Part shown: in pieces, positions 49,511 through 61,812 of the stretch
How the letters are laid out: every line of letters starts with the position of its first letter
Position numbering within the stretch: the stretch's first letter is position 1
Source of the DNA: Oxyruncus cristatus
Lineage: Eukaryota > Chordata > Aves > Passeriformes > Cotingidae
NCBI GenBank assembly: GCA_013399855.1
Contig: VXAY01002317.1
Location: forward strand, 2,239,177 to 2,303,176
Direction: 5' to 3'
DNA length: 64,000 bases
The notes under the pieces: generated by a model
The model's database searches: none
Told to the model about the DNA's origin: nothing
What the model saw: the letters and a program-made list of their open reading frames with translations, nothing else
Made by a program: the position numbers and the translations under genes

Positions 49511-50480
49511 ACAATTTGGCCGCCACGGTCTGACCCCTAATGGGTCTGGTTGCAATGCAGGGACACACACTGCCATGTCAAAGCAAGACAGGCATTTCTG
49601 GGTGGTCTTGTGAGAGAAGGCAGGACATACTCTCATGCTTTGAAGTGTTTTCTTCAAGGCAGGAAGTGAGTAGCTTTAAGAACTGCAAAGATAGTTATCT
49701 TCCCACTGGTGTTACAATAATGCTGCAAATAAATCTACTCTTTACGAAGGTAATTGCTGGGCTGCCTTTTCTCTCACTGCCTTTATCTCTGCCTGTCGTC
49801 TGGCCTGTCTCTGTCACCTGCGTTTGAACAGCATCCCCATCCCACAAACCTCAGCATGTGGTTTAAAGGGCAGCCTTCCCTAGTCTGGAGAGCAGAGAAA
49901 AAGCTGAGAACTAGACACGAATTTTCTTATTCTCCCATTTCCTGACCACATTAGTATAAATTCTGTATTCTCCTCTATTCCTCCCAAAAGAACCAACATG
50001 ACTCAGAGGATGCACATTAAGGAGATTCACAACTGCACATCAGGCACTGGTGGAAGTTATTTTATGCTGGTGGGAAAAAAAGTGAAAGAAGCCTAAATTT
50101 GCCATTTTCTTCCTTGTTGCAGTTCTTCAGGAAGATACATAATTTTACATGAACAAAAGAGAGGAAGAAAGCCTGGGAAAAACAGCTGTTATTTTTGCAC
50201 ATATGTATGAAGCATGCATTCAAACCCCAGAGATATTCTACAGAGGCAACCAGCCCGGAGAGTACTCTCAGGTCCTATTGAAACAGACCATAAATGCAAA
50301 ACCGATCATCCTCAGCATTTGAAACTGGTTACTTTACAATCTAGAGATGCTTTATGATAACCTTGCCATGGGATTTATGCCTTAGAAAATGGTCTTTCTG
50401 CTTAGTGGGAGAGCAGCCTGCAGGCCCCCGGAGATCTCTGCTCTTGCATTAGAACGCTGAGCAGTGGGAGTGGAGCATTA
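49511..50480. other. No gene seen; unique sequence
   Basis: Short frames only; no repeats recognised. Confidence 0.5.
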
Positions 50481-50720
50481 GTTCCATTTCAGCCTATTGC
50501 TCCCAGCAGAAAGGAAATATGATAGCTTGCCAATGCCCTGAATCACCCTTAGCAATAGGCAAGGATTAAAAAAAAAAAATTACATTGCCATTACTGCAAT
50601 GCGAGGCCTAATGAAACAGTTACTATATTTAGAGATAGACTCCTGTGACTGGTCTCACTTCAAGGCACTTCTGCTCCTCAGTTAAGTAGCTAGTTACTCT
50701 AAACTGAAAAAGCCTCAGAG
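50480..50720. promoter_or_regulatory. Candidate conserved non-coding element
   Basis: Unique sequence with an A run at about 50570-50579 and ordered short motifs such as GCCATTACTGCAATGCGAGG, CCTAATGAAACAG and CTCAGTTAAGTAGCTAG. It looks like constrained non-coding DNA, but there is no direct test. Confidence 0.2.
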
Positions 50721-52863
50721 TAAAACATTTTATTCCAATAGCTTCCCAAAGCTGACTTCTATTCCTGTGCCAAGCTTTTTCCTACATACTTGCCCGCTCC
50801 TGAAGTGCTGGTTGTGCAGAATGAAATATTGCCTAAACATTTTCTGTCAGGCTTTCTGCTTAGTATATTCCTAAACTTGGGATTTTCTGCAGTCCTTGGT
50901 CCTGATAACTGAACCACTTGGCCCTAATGGTACTTCGCCTGTCACAGTTCTGCCATTTCAGGTAAAAATAATGCTTGTCCCAGGTGGGTAGATCTCAGCA
51001 AATCCTATCTCCCCATGGGCTGCAAATAGCCCATGAAACCTGCTTTCCTAGCAAACAGATGGGTAGCATCAAATTTAGTATTCTAAATGGATGGGAGCTT
51101 CTGTTCCTTACTTCTTTTAATTTATTAGTTTACATGGGAAACAAAGAAATATGTGGAGACAATGGATATCCCAATGCCTGATAGAATCGTGGTGACACAC
51201 TTTTGGTGCTGGTAGAAATAGAAAGTTCCTAAAAAGAGCATGCCAGAGCTAGAGGATAACACTAAATACATGATCAAGGTGTGGAGATTTGTACATTGAT
51301 ATACCTACTCCAGTTTGAAACTATAATTTAACAAATTATATCATTGCGTCCAAATAACAGCACTCCAAGCTCCCAGCAGCTAGCAAAATCCAATTAAGAA
51401 GGCGGGTAGATCTCTGCATGGTTATCTCATGTTGGTCTTTATGCTGGACAGTCCCTGTAGATGTTGATTTAGGGCTAGATCTGAGGTCAATGTTACACTA
51501 TATTTGGTGTAAGACGTGTGAGGCAGGAAGCCAATACCTCAAACAACTCTGGAAAAGACATGCTCAGTATATGCTGAGGTATATACACCTGTATCTAACT
51601 CTCTGTCATTTAGCCCTGATTGTTTTATTTAATGATATGATGTGATTTGATTGTTTGCAGGTTATATAATTATAGCACTTGTATCTCCATTGTTCAAAGT
51701 GCTTCCTTATGGGAGAGATTATTCATGTGAATGACACAATTTGTTCTTCCATGACAGATCTTAATTTTAAAAAAAAAGAAAAGCAGCTAAGTATAGTGTG
51801 GCTAATGCATCTTAAAAAACTTGTCAGTCTTGCTTGCTGTAGTGGAAGGAATCGTATGTGGGACATTCAGATTCACCATTTCAGTACGTTCAACACTGTA
51901 GTTTATGATGCATTAGAGCAGAAGCAGGCTGCACTGATGTAGAGGGAAAGTAACTTATTTAATGAATGCCTATATATGCAACCCGTTTGTGAAACAGGTG
52001 AGAAATGGCAAAAAACATGCACCTAGCTCTAGGTTGCATAATTTAGTTGCAAATCCCTGGCATGTACCATCTCTGCCTGGTTGCATAACATTGTCTTGAC
52101 ACAGTGAAAAATTGTATCTCTAAAGTGCCTCAGAAGGGAGCATCTGCCCATAAGTGCAGGGTAGGGGTTTGTGTAGTTACACATCCTAGCTGTTGCCATA
52201 CTGGATAAGGACATCAACTAATCAAAACCTCCCTAGCCTGCCTCTAATGCACCAATTTTATGTCCTACTGCATTAAATTGTCAGTGATGTTTCCCATATC
52301 TAATATCTTTGGAGAAAATTAGTTTCACTCACCATAAATGTCATGTTAATTACAAACAGAATGAAATGTAATATGCATTTACTTCATCCCTTTTTGCCCA
52401 TGGAAGAGCGGGGTTGTACTGTGCACGGTTCAGAAGTTTGGTTTAGAAAAGCATCTCTGATACCACAGAACTAGGAAAATTAGAGAAGCTTGTTGGAACA
52501 TGGTTGGACTTTGATCCTCAACAGTGCAGACAGCAGATCTTATCATCTTTATTTCACTTTTTTCTGAGTCTAAAACTGGCTCAGGGAAATGCGATGTGGG
52601 AAGCTCTTGCCGGCTTTCTGGCAGTCTGTGCTTCAAACTAAGCTGGGAGTACCAAAAGAGCAGACTCCGGAATGGCAGTCAGTACACTTTGTCCTCCATG
52701 TCAGCAAGGTCACCTTCAACTTTTTCCATGAAGGACTTCAGGGACTGACTCATTCATAATCATAACTGGGAATTTTAGCCCACAGGAACCCTGCAGGCAC
52801 AATTCATGACTTGTAAACCTGGCGCATCACACCTCCTGCTCTGACATACATTCATTCACTCTC
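50721..52863. other. No gene seen; AT-leaning unique sequence
   Basis: Short frames only. No recognisable transposon. Confidence 0.5.
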
Positions 52864-52930
52864 AGATCAGAGATCAGAGATCAGAGTTTGGACATGTCTA
52901 ACCGAGATCAGAGTTTGGACATGTCTAACC
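52864..52930. repeat. Nested tandem repeat (7-bp and 27-bp units)
   Basis: Three consecutive AGATCAG units (52864-52884) run into a 27-bp unit made of AGATCAG plus AGTTTGGACATGTCTAACC, which is repeated once with period 27 (52878 and 52905). The two long copies are identical over 26 bases, suggesting recent duplication. Confidence 0.9.
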
Positions 52931-55900
52931 TACTAGGCTAAAAACAAGCATATTTGCCAACATTTCCCTTTCTGGAGGAACCATTCATATGGGAGAAACT
53001 CTCACATTTTTGTTCATGACTTCATACACATGATGGGAAGAAATCTACTGTTGTTCCCTACATCTCCACCTCCCAGGCTGAGACACAGGCAGTGCGGTCA
53101 GTCTGTGCTGAAAGATGAGGACACCGATCATTTACTTGCCTGACATGCTATGTCCACAGAGGGGGACTTGTCATTTGTCTTGGTGAAATCTGAGGATCCA
53201 GAAGCAAAAGAGGTGAGGAGGAGAAGGATGAATCAAGCTGCCTGATTCAAACTCTCTTTGAGAGCCACAGAGTACCCCTCTTTCCCAATTATCTAGCCAT
53301 AATGTAGAAGAAACTCCTGTTTTAGTAACAAGTGACATCTTGAAACTGAACTACTAACCTGGTAAAGATGTTGTGTCATGGTGTAGTCACTGCACATAAA
53401 AGGCATACAAAGTCCTTGAATTTTCATGGTAAGTCATTCGTGGTTTCTCCCCTCAAAGCTCCTGATCAATTCCTTGGCAAACAACACATCAATATTACAA
53501 TTTGTTTGAGTGTCCTACCATGAAGAGTTGCCTTTTTGCTCCTGTGATTATCAGGTCTCTCTCAGTAACCCATAGAACATGTGAATCAAACAGGCCAAGG
53601 TATGTGTTTAACAGTACAGGAGAAAAATACTCTCCGGTAAAGCTGTCCTAAAGTGTCAGAGACAGAGAGAGCAAGGGGACTGAGACAGGTGCACTGTGCT
53701 TTTACCATCTTCATGGTCAAGGGTCCATGTGCCTACTGACTCACCTGTTTATTTTCTTCCTTTAGTTCCTTTTGGACTCTCACCTACTCCAAGACATCGC
53801 TGCTGGAGACAGAAGTGTCTAGGAAGTCTCTTTTACATCGGCAGAGCCTGCCACCCTCCCTCTCCTCCACCCTTTCCTGCCCAGGCTGCCTTTTATGTGC
53901 TGTTTGGCAGCCTGTGTCTGCTTAATGGAAAGAAGCACAGAAGTATTTTGAACTTAAACTGAGCTGACAGCATCAGTGCTTAGACCAGAAAGATTCAAGT
54001 GGGGAGCAGACCAGGCCAAATGGTGCTTCCCAGAGACTTCCATGCTGACACGATGAATCACAGCCCTGTCCCTTTCCATTGCTCTGGGCATGAACATCTA
54101 TTCTCTGTGTTGATCACTGAACCGTGAGCATCAAAGGGATTTAACATTTCAGGTCTGAATCCATGTCCAGGATTGCTGCTATTGCCATGACATCATTTGG
54201 CTCTGATTAGACAAGCAATTTCTTAAAACACCACCGCCTACCTGCACAGTGTTTCCTACCAGTAATAGGTTAAAATTTCTAACAATGAGGGAATCAGTTA
54301 GCAAAGTCCTAAGGTCAAAAGGTGATGAGTGAGCTCTGTTTATTGGCAAATATATCCAGCTCCTGCGCACAAATGTCCCATTATAAGTCACAGCCAAATC
54401 ACAGTCCACTTGTCATAATATTCTTGGATGAAGAGTTCAGCCAAGGAAATATATTTATCCCTTCAGTCCTTCAGGGCTTTCCTTAAATCAGAGGCAAGAG
54501 ACATTGCCTGTGCAGTAGGCACCAGCAGTTTCTGCCTAGGAGAGAAAAAAAGCCAGTAACCAGCTGCAAGCCTACTTTACATTTATCTAAATAAATAAGA
54601 GCATTATTAGCCTCCCTCAGAGCTCCCAGCGCTGCTGACTCCTTGGCAAGGCAGTCAGGCATCACTGGGGCTGGTACAGACATCTACAGCACCCTGGAGG
54701 AGGACTCTGCTCTTTGGAGAGGTGATGGCCAAACCTGGGAAGGCAGCGCGTGTGCAGAGCCCCCGGCATGGGAAGACTGGCTCAGTTGTAAAGGAGGGAA
54801 GGTGTCCAGCCCAGCCTGCAGTGGCTCCTGCTTTTCTTTCAAACCAGCCCCCAGTGACCCCCGGTAATCCCCCTTCACTTGCAAGTGAAGCAGAGTATAT
54901 CCACGATGGACAGAACTTGTGCTCTCTGGAGAAGCTGCTTTGTGGTGGCCTCTCCAAGGGGCAGTAACTGAGAAAACACAGCTGTGCTGTGCAAGCTCAG
55001 TATTTGGGGGAAACCCCATCTCACGGGCTTTTTCTGCTTGCACTGAGAGGAAGGCACGCAGGAGCAAGGAGTGAAGCCTGAGATTTGGAGGTGTTGGGAG
55101 CAAATGCCAAGGGCCAGGGCTTGGGGCTACACAGCTGCAAAAGGGGTGCAGGGCTTGGGGCTGTCTGGACCTTGGGCAGCCATGGGGTAGGAGCTAAGCC
55201 AGGCACAAAGCATGGAGAAATACAAACGGGATAAAGAGTACAGCTGTCCTTGGGGTCTGCTGCCGCCCCCATAAGAAGCCCTGTGAGCCAGCCTTCCCAG
55301 GGAAGGCAAATGGATTGACCGGAGTCAGAGGGGTGTGAACGTAGCTGAAGATGGGCTGCTTTCTGCTCTCATATAAGGGAAATATAGCAGGAAATCCTCT
55401 GGGGAAAACTGCACCTCTGATCCCAGATCCTGCATCCACATTCTCCTCCAGATATTTACGTATCTTCATGTTAATTTCTGGGACCCAGAGCTCCATGTCT
55501 GGTAAATGACAGGATGAGGCTTTTGCTTACATGCTACAGAATCACTCTCTGTTTCTAAATGCAGTTGGGAGGTAATCTCCTCTACCGCATAACTTAGATT
55601 CTTTCATAATGCTGAAGTTTAAAAGAAATATTTTTAGCTAAAACAGGAAAGAAACTGGGATCTACCAGGTATACAACAGGCACAAACCTACTGAAAAAAA
55701 AAAAAGTATATAATTTTTCTTTACATGTCTGACACGTGGCATCAGCAACTGGAACTGGCACTGCTCACCATAAAGGAAAAGGCAGGAAAATGAGACAAGT
55801 CACATATAAGGAACAGTTTAGACTGAAGAAATGTGTACAGAACAACCTTCTTATAATTGTGCAGTTTCAATTTCTAAAAAAAAAAAAAAAATCAACAATT

Positions 55901-58900
55901 CACCCTGTTGGGCATGTTGTTTCCTTTCAGTCTGGCTTGTGGTTTGGGTTTTTTTTTTTCATGTTAAAATATTTTCCATGTAGGTTGACAATGGAAAAAC
56001 CCATTTTGTTCACCATCCTTTCTCACCACTAGCTCCTGTGCAAGCCAGCACAGCTCCCAGCTCTCACAGCTTGTACTAGCCTGGTTTTGCAGCAGTGACA
56101 GCAAGCAGAGGAAGCAGGAGGCCTTCAGATGCAGGACTAGCACCCTTAGAGGTACAGACCATGCCATGCAGATGCAGGTTTTCAGGTCCCTAGCAGTGTC
56201 TTTGATAATCTGTGTGAGGCAGTTGATGCCTGACTGAAGCTGGAAAACCTGAGCTCTTGTTTTGTGGTGACAGGTAAACTGCTCCCAGAAAGGCAGGACA
56301 TTGTGCTGGTGGCTTCCATTCTGTCCTGTTGTTTGTCCGTTGCATTTTTCTGACCCTCTGGGAAGAGATGGCTTGTGGAATGGACGTGGATGATAACAAC
56401 CTGGAGGACACCTGTAGCTGCCTCAAAGGGGGTTCACACTGCAAACTTATGAGAATGGCAGTGCATAAGCTCTTACTGCCATAAATTAATTAGTAGGACA
56501 GAGCAGATTCATCACTTGTGTGATGCCTTGGAAGCTGAACAGAGACCATCACCTTGCTTCTATGGGATCAGCCAAGCACAGCTAGATGCCAGCCCTCAGA
56601 CGACACGTGTTAAGGAACAAGGAAGGAAGTATCTAAATATCATCCTTTAGCCCTTCAGTGAGGGGCAAAATAAATTGGAGCAGGGACAGTGATGAAGAGA
56701 GTGGCCAAGACTGAGTCATTCCCCTACAGAGGCTGCTGGGAAGGTTTTCCTTGGCCACAAGTGGCTGCATACTCCAAAGCAGGGTGAAGTGATTGGAGAT
56801 GCCCTGCCTGAGTCATGCTACCTGCACTCCTGGGAAATGCCTTTCCAAGGCAGCCCCAAGAGACTGGTGCCTACTGTTTAGCATCTTATTGGAGCACAAC
56901 TCAAAAGCACCACAAACTCTTGGCAGAGATCCACAAAGCAAAAATAAACCTTCTAGAAGAGACATGGGCAGTCACAATGACTGTAGCAAGTGCCCAGGTT
57001 TGTTCAGAGCACCCACAGCAATAGGAGGGAAAACTAAAGCAGGACCCATATCAGAAATGGCAATGGGGAACCAGAACAGGCTGTCACTGTTGGGGACAAA
57101 GGGGGTCCTTGTGCTCAGGGTGAGCCCTGCCCACTATCTTGGGGGGATGCTACAGGGGCAGAGCACAGAGGAGTTCTTCCCAGGCAGGTGGCTGCTGCCA
57201 CTCACTTTTTAATACCAAATAATATAGAAAAAACCCCTGATTTTATTCTCAAAAATATCTGCTCAGTGTCACCACAACCTGGAGCACAGAGGAAAGGGAT
57301 GAGATAGACAGGGGACAGGGAAAAGACAGCAGTAGCCTTGTAAGATGGTAATCTCAGGGATGACCACATCCCCCATTTTGTCTCACCAGGTTTCTTCACT
57401 CACATGGCTATTGGTGTTTGCTCTCCCAGTGACATCAGGATGCTAAGCTACTTGGAAGGAAGTGAGCAGTGAAACCCACTCCTGTCCCTGCCTCTCAGAT
57501 CCCGAAAATGGGGAAAGCTGTGCTTTGTGCTCTGTAATTCCCTGTTAGGAGGCTTAGATAGGTATCTATTGTAAATTCCTTGCAGGATATATGCATCTGA
57601 TACGTGTAGAGAGTCAAGGCTATCTTTGCAGGAAATATACTTTTCCTCTCTCTCCACCCTTGTTTTTTAATGATCTCATCCCCAGAGCAACAAATGGCAG
57701 GTGGTTTCACACCACATATGGTCAACTCATAATGTGGATATCCACAGAACTAATATCCTGCCATCAACAATGTGGTTTCTTTGGATCAGATTTGGAAGGT
57801 GATATAATCTTGGATGAATTGTCAAAGGGAGACATGCAACAGTTGACTTGTCACTCTCCTCCTCTGGTATCACAGTAGTTATAAGCAGCATTGGGTTCCT
57901 GTTTCTGCGGGGTTTGAGGTCTCAGCGTTGCTGTGTGCTGAGATTTCTCACACTTACTGTGAGCTGACCCAGACCTGGTTTCTGGGTGAGAGCCCAGGGC
58001 ACAGGAGGAGAGCTATGCAGTGCTCTTCAAGAGGGAGAAAATTTTTTAAAAGCCTGTGTTAAGATTGTCTCTCCTCCACAACCCAGTGGCAGAAGCAATG
58101 GTTAATATTTCTTCAAGTTCCCATAAAACAGGAGTGCAGTGTAAGCACGTGATTGCTAATACAAGAATTGTTAAAATAAACATATATGTGGGAGATGCTT
58201 TACATAAGCATATTTGTGGGAGAGAAGAAAAGGGGTAGACGGTTGTGTCATCCTCAGCCCTCTCATTAGAGCAGTAGGGGAATGTGACTCTGAAAAGCAC
58301 ATGCGTGTTGCAGCAGATGCCACTGAGATAATACCCACCACTCCACCCTGTGGTTCTTTGGAAGCCAGTGGGATGTACTGGGAAGGGCTGCTATGCTACC
58401 AGGCCAGATCCTAACTCACAGGGAGACAGGCAAGTGCATCTTCTGCCACCAGAATTGACTCACAGCACGGATTGAGCTGTGCTTCTTTCTTCTCTGCATC
58501 ACTGGGGTTTGGTGCTACTCTCCCAAAGCACTGTGCTCTGGTTTTAATGGTTTGTTGAATATATCACTCAGTGCAAATCTGGAGTTTGTCCAGTTTGCAT
58601 GGTAACTTTTGTTTGACTTGAATAGTCTTGCTGGAAGATAAATTTCTTGCTAGCTGGGCTGTCTGGATCACTGGAACATATGAGATTTCTCAGCACCTCC
58701 CCAGGCAGTTCCCAGAGAAGAAGCAGAGAAACAGAGCTAACTAAATTATCTATCAACTAACAGTGAATAAACACATCTCAAAATGAGCAAACAGCATCTC
58801 CAGGCCCTCTCTCCCTTCTGTCTCCTTTGCCTGCAAACTGCAGGGAAAAGAGAGAAGCCAAATTGGCCATCATTCACTTTCCTGGTCTGGCAAATATCAA

Positions 58901-59693
58901 ATATATTCTTATTTCATGTTGTCATAACATTTCTATGAAGCAATATTTATTGAAGGATTTTTGGATTTGCTGAAAATGTTTGGGAATTGCAGAGGTTTGT
59001 TTCAAGAAAAAATTTAAAATATTTGTGGGAGTGTCGGTGGATCAGAGACCTTTTATTTGGTCAGCTTATGGAGAACAAAGAGGTAGGATGTAGGTATGGG
59101 CTAAGTGGAGAGCTGCTGTAACTCAGCACCGGAAAGGGGATCTGATACATGTCCACAAAGACAAACAGATGAAAATACAGTTAATACAAAACTTGTGTGA
59201 GCAGAAGACAGAGACCAGTGTGGGAAAGGGAGGGGAAGGTCCAGGAGCAGCTTTAACTGATAATCTGTGTTTACTGCCATGTAGCTTTAGAGTACTTTAT
59301 GAGCTCTCATGAAGGCTCACAATGGCCCTCTCAAATGCTGTACTGCAGAGGAGATGTCTTGTTCTGCCTGAAATAGCCCTATGCCATAAAACTGCACATT
59401 TACATAGAACAAACAAAACAGGGAAATGCAACCCCAGCCAGCAGGAAATCCTCAGATGCATGAAAGGAAACGGGCTGTGCTAGCAAGATGATTCTTTCAT
59501 TATGTCACCGAATTTAAGGCAAAATATAACCACAGGGTTGCATATTACAGGGAAAGGCAAGTAACATCCTTTTGATAAGCACTGTTGGTGAGGGTGAAGA
59601 GACATGGGATGGCACAAACAGAAACATGTGCTTGGTTTTCACTTTGACTGTTTCATAAACCATAAAGAAATTCTCTTTCAGTTCTCCTTTTGA
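52931..59693. other. No gene seen; unique sequence
   Basis: About 6.8 kb. Part 54600-55450 is GC-richer with overlapping frames on both strands (139 codons at 54684-55103 minus), and 56793-57212 has a 139-codon plus-strand frame; neither is recognisable. A-runs at about 55689-55700 and 55873-55889 are simple repeats. Confidence 0.5.
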
Positions 59694-59832
59694 AGGCCAG
59701 GTTGGATGGGGTCTGAGCAACCTGGTCTAGTTGAATGCATCCCTGCCTATGGCAGGGGGGTTGGAACCAGATGATCTTCAAGGTCCCCTTCCAACCAAAA
59801 TCCTTCTATGATTCCATGATGATGATTCTATG
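59694..59832 (+). mobile_element. Short CR1 LINE 3' end
   Basis: The last codons of ORF2 (GWGLSNLV then a stop at 59728-59730) are followed by the 3' UTR landmarks CATCCCTGCCTATGGCAGGG, GGTTGGAACCAGATGATCTT and GGTCCCCTTCCAACC, and the terminal repeat CTATGATTCCATGATGATGATTCTATGG. The CR1-type terminal repeats are somewhat expanded (ATG units). Fairly well preserved, so younger than the copy at 41781. Confidence 0.9.
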
Positions 59833-61695
59833 GTTCTTTTCCCCATTACAGTTTTGGGCAGGGTACACCTTACCTAGCACGGGTATCAAGTGCAGTGGAT
59901 CACCAGTGGATTGGAAAAGCCCCTGGGGAATTTGTCTTTCCTCCTCTGGCTTTCCGTTGGCAGCAGGGTCTCAGCCTGCTGTCAGCTGGGGCAGACAGAG
60001 TGCTCCCTTCCTCCCCTTCCACCTATCCCTACCCACTCTCTCAAGTACCTGAAGGCCCCAACACCCACTGTCTGGACTTTCTCCCACCACTTGATTATGA
60101 CAGAGAGGATGGAAACTCCTTACTCATTCTGACTGTGCAGCTGTGTGCTTTATCTCTAAACCATCCTGCTCTGGTGCAGGTTAGCCTTTCCTACCGGTTT
60201 ACCTTCTTCATCTAGTTTCCATTTCAGTGAGTCTTGTCACACCCTTCTGTTTATTCCTTTTGCATGTGGAAAACCATTTTTCTAGTGGATCCCACCATCT
60301 GTCAGGTATTGCTGCCATTGCCTGGATGGCTACACTGACAGCACATGATTGAGGCTCTTTCTGGACAGCAATCCAAACACTGAAGAATAGCTCTTCAGGC
60401 AAGGAATATTACAAGTTTATTCTCAGACATTTTGTCTGCAGATTTTACTCATATCCAACAGTTCTTCACCTTCTAGCACTGTCAAAAATATTATAGCCCA
60501 GTGTCATCTCTGAAACAGGGCTACCTTGCTGTTGTCCTGACACCACACTTCCAGCTGGTGGTAACATCTGGTTTTCAGGTAAATAGCTAAGGATAAACAC
60601 AGGTCTTTGAATAAATCTCAGATTTGCTTCAGGCAACAATTCCGAATTAGTGGCACAGATATTCACAGGTCACAGGTACTCTCTTACACTTGCAAATTAG
60701 AAAAACCAGAGGGGCAGATTTGCATCCTTCTCCTGCCATATTTCTCCAGCTCAGCTTCCAGATCAGGTGATATGTGAACAGCTCCTCACAAATCACAGTA
60801 GACAGTGTGGGGTTGAACTGAAGCAGATCCATCTGAGGGGCACTAGCAAGCTGCCATTCATTATATCCAAGGAAAGGTTGAGGGAGATGGGCTGCTGTAG
60901 CCTCAGATGAGAAAGCTTAAGGAGTTTCTCACTGCTGACTTTGGCTAACTGATGGGGCAAAAGAGAGCCAGGCTTCTCTCAGAGTAGGAAGAAGGTAAGA
61001 AGCAAGGAAGACGAGTTGCAAATAGGGAAATTTTGACTGCATGTAAGGAAAAACATGCTTCTCTCTCTCACAGGATCATAAACAGGAGAAGAGAAAAGGA
61101 TCCTGTCCAGGATTTTTCTCCAGGAAACCAAAAGCTCAGTATAACCTATGAAATGTATTTTTGACTTTCTGAGGAAACATTTTCCAGCCAAATGCTTTTA
61201 ATTTCTTTAACACAATTAAAGGAAAAGGAAGAGGCAGGCTTGGTTTGATCAAAATAGGCAGCAGATGATGGAGGAGAAGAATGGGAAAGGTCATCACCTG
61301 AAGCAAAGAGGAGAGAATAGCCTGTCATGTATGGACACAGCTGGAAAGGGCCATAGGCTCACAGCCTTTCTGCCCAAGGCTGGAGCCTCATCAGCTTTTC
61401 ATGTGGAGGAGGACAGATTACAAGTAAGTCTCACAGAAAGGGAAAAATAATTCCTAAGCCACAGGTATGAAAGAGATCAACAGTAAAGTGAAGGCAGCTA
61501 CTCCCTATAACAGAATTGACTGCATCCAAGACTCTTACAACTACACCATCCAACTTCTGTGTTACTGTGGAGGTATTCACTCTCTTATTTAGTATATGTT
61601 CTTCTTGATCATCATTTTTTCTGCAGGCATTCAAGATACTCTGTACAAGTGTAGGAAATGGGAGGTCTTGAGCTAAATAGCTTGCAGTCTAACTG
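59833..61695. other. No gene seen; unique sequence
   Basis: Overlapping plus-strand frames at 59735-60215 (105-106 codons) were not recognised. No further repeats found. Confidence 0.5.
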
Positions 61696-61699
61696 CAGA

Positions 61700-61812
61700 A
61701 AGTAGAAGACAGGAAATCAAATAATTCGGTGAACATCATATAGCTACGCAGCACTGCAGCTGGGCACAGAATTCAGGTCTCTGGAGTCATAGTGCAAACC
61801 CATAGACCCCAA
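61700..61812 (+). mobile_element. MIR-like ancient SINE trace
   Basis: The series GGTGAACATCATATAGCTA, GCAGCACTGCAGCTGGGCACAG, AATTCAGGTCTCTGGAGTCA and TGCAAACCCATAGACCCC parallels the common amniote MIR-type pattern 'ggtcacacagcaagtcagtggcagagctggga...acccaggtctcctgactcc...cactagacc'. Colinear but diverged. Confidence 0.5.

Noticed and set aside
56793..57212. 139-codon plus-strand open frame
   Set aside because: No recognisable protein features and a second overlapping frame is also open.
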